From: Candidatus Omnitrophota bacterium
Lineage (GTDB): Bacteria; Omnitrophota; Koll11; Zapsychrales; Zapsychraceae
Assembly: GCA_023140095.1 (NCBI GenBank)
Contig: JAGLMJ010000035.1
Location: 1-10,994, forward strand
DNA: 10,994 bases
Reading direction: 5' to 3'
Below the pieces are notes generated by a model. That model was not told the DNA's origin, made no database searches, and worked only from the letters and a program-made list of their open reading frames with translations. The translations under genes were made by a program, and so were the position numbers. Below, piece by piece: positions 6,354 through 10,994 of the stretch. How positions within the stretch are numbered: position 1 is the stretch's first letter; each line of letters starts with the position of its first letter.

Positions 6354-6928
6354 TGCGTAATTTAAATATCACGATGACCAAAAAAGAAAAAGCCGCTTTT
6401 TTAAAAAAAGAGCGGATTTTTTGTGACTTAGTAAATAGTTTTGATCGAACTGGCATTTCCCCGATCAATATCCGAATAAGTTGTTTGATCGTTCAACAGA
6501 ATAAAGAGGACTTGAGCAATATCATTGATTTAGTCAATTCTCTGGGAATCAAGGAGTTTACCTTTTCAATACCTTGTATCCCTCATGAATACGGCTCTCA
6601 TTATATCCCTATTAAAGATTTGAGGTATCCTATCAAAAAAGTCGAAGAACATGCAGCGAAGATAAAGTTTCCTTTAATTTTTGTTGAAATCCCGTTTTGT
6701 GTTTTCGGGGAAAGTAAGAGTAGAATTGACAATAAGTGTGGACCGCCCAATCTTGGAAAACATTGTCAGCCAACGGAAAGGTATAAAACTCACATAAAAG
6801 ACATGCCTTCTTATAGGCTTAAGAAAAAGGCGCCTATGTGTGATGATTGTAAGGCATTTTATATTTGTGACGGTTTTTTTGTTAAGGACATAGATAAGTT
6901 TGGAACTGGAGACCTTAAACCTGTATAA
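6353..6928 (+). CDS. C-terminal fragment of a radical SAM protein (auxiliary-cluster region), possibly a remnant
   Basis: 191 residues that look like only the second half of a radical SAM enzyme. Residues around 38-75 (ISPINIRISCLIVQQNKEDL, then a helix and FTFSIPCIP) resemble the late beta/alpha units of the barrel. The end, PMCDDCKAFYICDGFF, then a short stretch and FGTGDLKPV, matches the usual C-terminus of SPASM/MoaA-like proteins (C-x2-C-x5-C-x-G, then a G-x-x-x-[FL]-x-P-[IV] tail). The CX3CX2C motif that binds the SAM cluster is absent, and nothing before the ATG supplies it. The ATG overlaps the preceding TAA by one base (TAATG) and has no ribosome binding site. A terminator-like hairpin lies within its first codons. 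Composition is AT-rich: three sampled 60-base rows gave about 28-42% G+C. It is probably a truncated gene; alternatively it is a stand-alone partner protein kept next to the Cys-rich gene. Confidence 0.55.
   Translation: MRNLNITMTKKEKAAFLKKERIFCDLVNSFDRTGISPINIRISCLIVQQNKEDLSNIIDLVNSLGIKEFTFSIPCIPHEYGSHYIPIKDLRYPIKKVEEHAAKIKFPLIFVEIPFCVFGESKSRIDNKCGPPNLGKHCQPTERYKTHIKDMPSYRLKKKAPMCDDCKAFYICDGFFVKDIDKFGTGDLKPV
6393..6422 (+). terminator. Candidate intrinsic terminator of the Cys-repeat gene
   Basis: CCGCT (6393-6397) pairs with AGCGG (6411-6415), extended by T-run/A-run pairing inside with one bulged G, and is followed by A and six Ts (6417-6422). A-rich sequence before the stem mirrors the T tail. 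It lies 40 bases after the stop codon of the repeat gene, a normal distance for its terminator, yet inside the first 23 codons of the overlapping radical SAM fragment. Confidence 0.5.
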
Positions 6929-6929
6929 T
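6900..6929 (+). promoter_or_regulatory. Candidate promoter for the DUF4126-helicase pair
   Basis: A perfect TATAAT at 6924-6929 lies 18 bases after TTGGAA (6900-6905, 4 of 6 consensus). It overlaps the last codons and stop of the radical SAM fragment. Transcription would start near 6936, about 50 bases before the TTG start at 6988. Confidence 0.45.
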
Positions 6930-6987
6930 CTCAGAAAACAGAGAAAACTTTCTATAAATAGGACATGGCTGTTAAAGGAGCTCTGAT

Positions 6988-7599
6988 TTGGAAATACTCA
7001 ATTCTTTAGGCGTTCTTATGGGCGGGTCTTGGGCCTCAGGGATCAATCTCTATTTGACGACGGCCGGATTAGGAATTGCGCACCGGATGGGGTGGGTGAC
7101 CCTTCCCGGGAACATGGAGTTCCTGGCGAATCCTCTGGTGATCGGGGTCGCGCTTCTCTTATACGCGGTTGAGTTCTTTGCTGATAAAATCCCCTATGTC
7201 GATTCTGTCTGGGATAGCGTTCACACGTTCATTCGCCCGGCGGGCGGCATGGCTTTAGGTTATATGGCGATGGCGGATGTCGGCCCGGCCGTGCAATATC
7301 CGGTCGCGCTTTTGACCGGCTCGATCGCGCTCGACTCTCACCTGACCAAAGCGACTTCGCGCGCTGCGATCAATACGTCGCCGGAGCCGATCAGCAATTC
7401 TGTGGCGAGCGTCACCGAAGATATCGGAGTTTTGGGCGCGTTGTATTTGATCATCAAACATCCTGTGATCGCCAGTGTCCTGGTCATCTTATTCATCCTA
7501 TTTTCTATTTGGTTCTTGAAGAAGATGTTCCGGTTCTTAAAGAAGGTCCTGGGGAAAGGCGAAGCGCCACCAACGGAAATCAAAAAAAAAGATTCTTAA
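6988..7599 (+). CDS. DUF4126 family integral membrane protein
   Basis: 203 residues starting at a TTG, chosen because AAGGAG (6975-6980) sits seven bases upstream and the family's first helix follows at once. It has hydrophobic segments at about residues 5-30, 48-65, 85-115 and 143-176, a conserved FADKIPYVDSVWD after the second segment (64-76), FIRPAGG at 81-87, and the S-x-EP-x-SN motif near 131-137. This pattern fits DUF4126 as remembered. The C-terminal 30 residues are Lys-rich and probably cytoplasmic. Function is unknown. The helicase gene begins 21 bases downstream on the same strand, so the two probably share a transcript. Confidence 0.75.
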   Translation: MEILNSLGVLMGGSWASGINLYLTTAGLGIAHRMGWVTLPGNMEFLANPLVIGVALLLYAVEFFADKIPYVDSVWDSVHTFIRPAGGMALGYMAMADVGPAVQYPVALLTGSIALDSHLTKATSRAAINTSPEPISNSVASVTEDIGVLGALYLIIKHPVIASVLVILFILFSIWFLKKMFRFLKKVLGKGEAPPTEIKKKDS

Positions 7600-7620
7600 A
7601 CAGCAAGAAACGGAGTTTTT

Positions 7621-8922
7621 ATGAATACATCACACGCGGGATTTTATCATCTTGGACTTGCCCCGGACATGCTGAAAGTCCTGGACAAACTGAAATTTGT
7701 TGTTCCGACGCCTATTCAGTACAAAGCGATTCCCATTGCGCTGGAGGGCAAGGATATCATGGGTGTTGCCCAGACGGGAACTGGCAAGACGCTGGCCTTC
7801 GGCATCCCGACTATTCAGCGCTTAGCCGCCGAGGGCGGTCAGGCCCTGATCCTGGTACCGACGCGCGAATTAGCGCTACAGGTCGACGAGGCCCTCGAAC
7901 CTTTATTAAGGGCCTTTGAGATGACCAGCGCGGTGTTGATCGGCGGGATCAAAATGCACGGGCAGCTTATGGACCTCAAGCGTAACCCCAGCATGATCAT
8001 CGCCACGCCGGGGAGGATGAATGATCATATTTACCAGGGCACGCTCGGACTGGGCGACGTGTCCGTCGTCATTCTCGACGAGGCCGACCGCATGCTGGAC
8101 ATGGGCTTTGAACCGCAGATCAGAAGCATCCTGCGCTGCGTGACCAATAAAGAACAGACGATGCTTTTTTCCGCCACTATGCCGCCGGATATTTTGAAGC
8201 TCGCGACCAAGTATATGGAATTGCCGCTGACCATCGAGATCGCGCCTTCCGGAACGACCGTCGAAGATGTCTCGCAGGAACTTTTTATCGTTCAGGAAAG
8301 GCTCAAGAACGAGGTCTTAAAGATGCTCTTGCAAAAGTACCATGGCACGGTGCTGGTTTTTATCCGTACCAAGATGAAGGCCGCGCGCGTGACCCGCAAC
8401 ATTCGCGCGATGGGCGCTAAGGTCGCCGAGATCCATTCGGACCGTTCGATGAGCCAGCGCACCCAGGCGATGGAAGGCTTTAAGCGCGGGCGTTACCGCG
8501 TGCTGGTGGCCACTGATATCGCTGCCCGCGGCATCGACGTCAGCATGATCGAGCTTGTTGTCAATTACGACATTCCCGACGACACCGAGAACTACGTCCA
8601 CCGCATCGGGCGCACCGGCCGCGCCGGGAAAGAGGGCCACGCGGTCACATTCGCGACGCCGACCCAAAGCCACGACATCCAAAAGATCGAAAATATGATC
8701 AAGATGACTTTGCCGCGCTCCCGGCATCCGAAATTTGCCAACGCGGGCTTTGTCGAGGGCGGCGAAAAACCCGAAAAGCGGCCCAGCCGCGGGCGCCGTC
8801 GGCCCAGCAAGCCCAAGGCCAAGGGGCAAGGATCCGGACCGAAATCAAAAACGACCGCAGAGCCCGTTCGCGCGTACAATCGTAACGCCGGCCATTCCGG
8901 CCGCCGCCGCAAAAAGAAGTAA
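7621..8922 (+). CDS. DEAD-box ATP-dependent RNA helicase (RhlE-like)
   Basis: 433 residues with every core motif: a Q-motif region with the aromatic-Gly start FYHLGL (8-13) and PTPIQ (29-33), motif I AQTGTGKT (50-57), Ia PTRELAL (80-86), Ib TPGRM (129-133), II DEAD (153-156), III SAT (184-186), V ATDIAARGID (297-306) and VI HRIGRTGR (327-334). These form the two RecA-like domains that unwind RNA duplexes with ATP. From about residue 375 a disordered tail rich in Arg, Lys, Pro and Gly follows, typical of RNA-binding extensions. RhlE, CsdA or DbpA roles in ribosome assembly or RNA decay are all possible, and the tail lacks a recognisable DbpA domain. GGAG at 7612-7615 lies five bases before the ATG. 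G+C is clearly higher than in the repeat and radical SAM region (about 72% in row 8581-8640). Confidence 0.93.
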   Translation: MNTSHAGFYHLGLAPDMLKVLDKLKFVVPTPIQYKAIPIALEGKDIMGVAQTGTGKTLAFGIPTIQRLAAEGGQALILVPTRELALQVDEALEPLLRAFEMTSAVLIGGIKMHGQLMDLKRNPSMIIATPGRMNDHIYQGTLGLGDVSVVILDEADRMLDMGFEPQIRSILRCVTNKEQTMLFSATMPPDILKLATKYMELPLTIEIAPSGTTVEDVSQELFIVQERLKNEVLKMLLQKYHGTVLVFIRTKMKAARVTRNIRAMGAKVAEIHSDRSMSQRTQAMEGFKRGRYRVLVATDIAARGIDVSMIELVVNYDIPDDTENYVHRIGRTGRAGKEGHAVTFATPTQSHDIQKIENMIKMTLPRSRHPKFANAGFVEGGEKPEKRPSRGRRRPSKPKAKGQGSGPKSKTTAEPVRAYNRNAGHSGRRRKKK

Positions 8923-8953
8923 CTCGACCGCTCGCCTGTCGTCGAAAAAGGTG

Positions 8954-8982
8954 TTTACAAATGCCCTAAAATTGTGTAAACT
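8954..8982 (+). promoter_or_regulatory. Candidate promoter overlapping an inverted repeat, upstream of the ABC-F gene
   Basis: TTTACA (8954-8959, 5 of 6 consensus) and TAAACT (8977-8982, 4 of 6) are separated by 17 bases. The same bases form an inverted repeat, GTTTACA (8953-8959) with TGTAAAC (8975-8981), which could be an operator. The leader to the ATG at 9035 would be about 45 bases. Confidence 0.45.
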
Positions 8983-9034
8983 CCAAGACTTCATTCAGTC
9001 GCAAATCCTGATCTATTAATGCAAGGACGCCATT

Positions 9035-10639
9035 ATGATCGCAGCTAACGGCCTGTCCCTTCAATACGGGCAGCGCAAACTTTTTTCAAAGGCTAATATC
9101 GTCTTCTCGGAAGGGAATTGTTACGGCCTGATCGGGGCCAATGGTTCCGGTAAGTCCACGTTCCTGAAGATCCTTTCCGGAGAGATCGACCCGACGGCAG
9201 GTTCTGTGAGTGTCACCCCGGGCAAGCGCATTTCTGTTTTGCAGCAGGACCAATTTGCCTTTGATGCCTACACGGCCTTGAATGCCGTGATCATGGGGCA
9301 TACGCATCTTTATGATGTGATGACCGAGAAGGATGCGCTTTATGCCAAGCCGGATTTCTCCGACGAGGACGGCATCCGCGCCTCCGAGCTTGAAGGCGAG
9401 TTTGGCGAGATGGAGGGATGGAATGCCGAATCCGATGCGGCCAGGCTTCTAAGCGACCTTGGCGTCCGTGAAGAATTGCATGAGATGCAGATGAGCCAGC
9501 TTGAGGCCGGCGACAAGGTGCGCGTCCTGCTGGCGCGGGCCTTATTCGGGAACCCGGATATTCTGCTTTTGGACGAGCCCACCAACCATCTCGACGTCGA
9601 AACGTGCATGTATCTTGAAGATTTCTTGTGCGATTTTAATAATACCGCCATCGTGGTCTCTCATGACCGGCATTTCCTTAATAAGGTCTGCACACACATT
9701 GCCGATATCGATTTCGGCAAGGTTCAGCTTTATAGCGGGAATTACAGGTTCTGGTCCGAATCCAGCCAGCTTGCCTTAAAGCAAAGGTCCGAATCCAATA
9801 AGAGGATCGGGGAAAAACGCAAGGAGTTGCAGGATTTTATCGCGCGCTTCAGCGCCAATGCCTCAAAATCCCGACAGGCCACAAGCCGCAAAAAGATCCT
9901 CGAGAAACTGACGATCGAGGATTTTAAACCATCTTCGAGAAAGTATCCCTATATCAATTTTGAGCAGGAGAAAGAAGCGGGCAATGATCTGCTTCATATC
10001 GACAGATTGTCGAAATCTATAGACGGGCAGGTGATGTTCAAGGACCTGACCATTACCGTCGAGAAGGGAGACAAGATCGCGTTCTTAGGATCCAATGACC
10101 TTATTAAGACGGCGCTGTTTCAGGTGCTGATGGCAGAGACCGTGCCGGATGCCGGGGCGTTTAAGTGGGGAGCATCCACGATACAGGCTTATTATCCGAA
10201 GGATAATGCGAAATACTTTGAACGCGACCTGGCGGTGATGGACTGGCTTCGCCAGTACACGAAGAACACGGACCAGGATTTTGTGCGCGGATTTTTAGGG
10301 CGCATGCTGTTCTCCGGCGAGGAATCGCTGAAGTCCGTGGCGGTCCTCTCCGGGGGCGAGCGCGTGCGCTGCATGCTCTCGCGCATGATGCTGGCCCAGG
10401 GCAATGTCCTGATCCTGGATGAGCCCACCAATCACCTTGACCTCGAATCGATCACGGTCTTAAACCGCGGCCTTGAGAATTTCCGCGGGACGATCCTGTT
10501 TTCTTCCCACGATCATCAGCTGATCCAGACCGTGGCCAACCGCATTATTGAGATCACGCCCGATGGGTTCATCGATCGCGTCGATACTACTTTCGACGAG
10601 TACCTCGACTTCCGCGGCCATAAGGCGGTCCTTTATTAG
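9035..10639 (+). CDS. ABC-F family ATPase, YbiT/YkpA-like
   Basis: 534 residues, two ABC domains in one chain and no membrane segments, as in the ABC-F ribosome-binding group. Domain 1: Walker A GANGSGKS (34-41), a signature-like SQLEAGD (154-160), Walker B ILLLDE (176-181) with EPTNHLD, and switch SHDR (209-212). A charged linker of about 245-310 is the P-site tRNA interaction motif region in this family. Domain 2: a degenerate Walker A GSNDLIKT (352-359) lacking the usual Gly before Lys, then LSGGER (438-443), Walker B VLILDE (458-463) and SHDH (490-493). The NDxxKT-like second Walker A followed by WLRQYTK and RGFLGRMLFSGEE is, as I recall, usual for the YkpA/YbiT subfamily. Such proteins act on stalled or starved ribosomes. 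AAGGA at 9023-9027 lies seven bases before the ATG. Confidence 0.9.
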   Translation: MIAANGLSLQYGQRKLFSKANIVFSEGNCYGLIGANGSGKSTFLKILSGEIDPTAGSVSVTPGKRISVLQQDQFAFDAYTALNAVIMGHTHLYDVMTEKDALYAKPDFSDEDGIRASELEGEFGEMEGWNAESDAARLLSDLGVREELHEMQMSQLEAGDKVRVLLARALFGNPDILLLDEPTNHLDVETCMYLEDFLCDFNNTAIVVSHDRHFLNKVCTHIADIDFGKVQLYSGNYRFWSESSQLALKQRSESNKRIGEKRKELQDFIARFSANASKSRQATSRKKILEKLTIEDFKPSSRKYPYINFEQEKEAGNDLLHIDRLSKSIDGQVMFKDLTITVEKGDKIAFLGSNDLIKTALFQVLMAETVPDAGAFKWGASTIQAYYPKDNAKYFERDLAVMDWLRQYTKNTDQDFVRGFLGRMLFSGEESLKSVAVLSGGERVRCMLSRMMLAQGNVLILDEPTNHLDLESITVLNRGLENFRGTILFSSHDHQLIQTVANRIIEITPDGFIDRVDTTFDEYLDFRGHKAVLY

Positions 10640-10640
10640 C

Positions 10641-10675
10641 AGGGGACGGGGGCATAGGCTGCACCCACCCCTTTT
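10641..10675 (+). terminator. Candidate terminator after the ABC-F gene
   Basis: AGGGG (10641-10645) pairs with CCCCT (10668-10672), and inside it GGG (10648-10650) with CCC (10664-10666), across a small internal loop. A short T-run and a T-rich stretch follow. The stem begins two bases after the TAG. The T tract is short, so efficiency is uncertain. Confidence 0.45.
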
Positions 10676-10709
10676 CTACTTTCTAATCTCGTAAACTCAA
10701 GTACAGCAA

Positions 10710-10731
10710 ACAGAAAAGACACAGAAAAGAC
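10710..10731 (+). repeat. Perfect 11-bp tandem duplication
   Basis: ACAGAAAAGAC occurs twice with no gap (10710-10720 and 10721-10731) in the 126-base gap between the ABC-F gene and the methyltransferase gene. It may be a replication-slippage product or a pair of binding sites. No good promoter was found around it. Confidence 0.6.
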
Positions 10732-10765
10732 TCCCAGCCCTTATTATTTGATAGACTTAACCGTC

Positions 10766-10994
10766 ATGAAAAAGCCAAAGAACTATGTTACGGACGAGAA
10801 GGCCGAGCATCATGCCGAGATCCTTGCGAACCGCTTGAAGAACCGTTACCGGTATTTAGCGCGCCGTTTCCGTCGGGCGAATATCGACGTGTTCCGTCTT
10901 TATGACCGCGATATTCCCGAGGTACGCGCGGTCGTCGATTGGTATCAAGGACATCTTGTGGTCGGTGAATATATCCGGCTTCAAACAGGGCCTA
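10766..10994 (+). CDS. RlmK-like class I SAM-dependent rRNA methyltransferase, N-terminal part
   Basis: An open frame from the ATG at 10766 to the right edge (76 codons). The visible part includes LANRLKNRYRYLARRFRRAN, then FRLYDRDIPEVRAVVDWYQG and VVGEY. This matches the linker and start of the RlmK half of E. coli RlmKL (N-R-L-x-K-x-x-x-x-L-x-x-W, then YRLYDADLPEY and VQEY). That enzyme half makes m7G2069 in 23S rRNA; related stand-alone proteins such as RlmI act on other 23S positions. Here the region is at the N-terminus, so this would be a stand-alone enzyme without the RlmL half. The catalytic SAM motifs lie beyond the window. No clear Shine-Dalgarno sequence precedes the ATG. Confidence 0.7.
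   Translation, partial: MKKPKNYVTDEKAEHHAEILANRLKNRYRYLARRFRRANIDVFRLYDRDIPEVRAVVDWYQGHLVVGEYIRLQTGP

Noticed and set aside
7509..7919. Plus-strand 136-codon frame across the DUF4126/helicase junction
   Set aside because: It overlaps two well-supported genes in another frame and shows no recognisable motif.
8317..8912. Minus-strand frames of 170 and 106 codons opposite the helicase
   Set aside because: They lie in high-G+C coding DNA where antisense frames are naturally open; the helicase motifs on the plus strand are complete.
10088..10111. Degenerate second Walker A of the ABC-F protein as a sign of inactivation
   Set aside because: The GxNDxxKT form is, as I recall, usual in the YkpA/YbiT subfamily, and the remaining motifs of domain 2 are intact.

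Overview
The window reads as chromosomal DNA from a Gram-negative-type bacterium. Two proteins carry lipoprotein signal peptides with a lipobox, and neither has Asp at position +2. The tRNA/rRNA and translation genes are of bacterial type, start sites mostly use AGGAG-like ribosome binding sites, and G+C content is moderate but patchy. The mix of housekeeping genes with a huge low-complexity Cys-rich lipoprotein would suit an uncultivated lineage such as Omnitrophota. That placement is a guess: no marker gene here fixes the taxonomy.

Layout. 1-146 (minus strand): the 5' end of an unrecognised gene that runs off the left edge. 147-2420 (plus): a possible 35-residue acidic peptide, then a tight group of three genes: a DUF3313-type lipoprotein, a TtcA-like PP-loop ATPase overlapping it by 17 bases, and a DUF924 protein 2 bases further on. 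2421-2600: a regulatory gap with a 10-bp-stem hairpin and the best sigma70-type promoter in the window. 2601-6353: the centrepiece, a 1250-residue lipoprotein made of 25 consecutive modules of exactly 44 residues, each with six Cys at fixed spacing, followed by two divergent six-Cys modules, for 163 Cys in all. 6353-6928: an AT-rich ORF that starts on the last base of that gene's stop codon. It looks like only the C-terminal part of a radical SAM protein, including a Cys-rich auxiliary-cluster motif but without the SAM-cluster motif. 6988-8922: a DUF4126 membrane protein and a DEAD-box RNA helicase. 9035-10639: an ABC-F ATPase of the YbiT/YkpA type. 10766 to the right edge: the start of an RlmK-like rRNA methyltransferase.

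Functionally the right third (helicase, ABC-F, methyltransferase) is an RNA/ribosome-related neighbourhood, and the TtcA-like protein on the left is also tRNA-linked. The Cys-repeat lipoprotein and the radical SAM fragment stand apart from both in composition and theme. The repeat gene is the best candidate for an undescribed system: an exported, lipid-anchored, highly charged chain of identical-length six-Cys modules that could be a disulfide-rich rod or a metal-binding array. DNA identity between copies 132 and 660 bases apart shows that the array is still exchanging or expanding modules.
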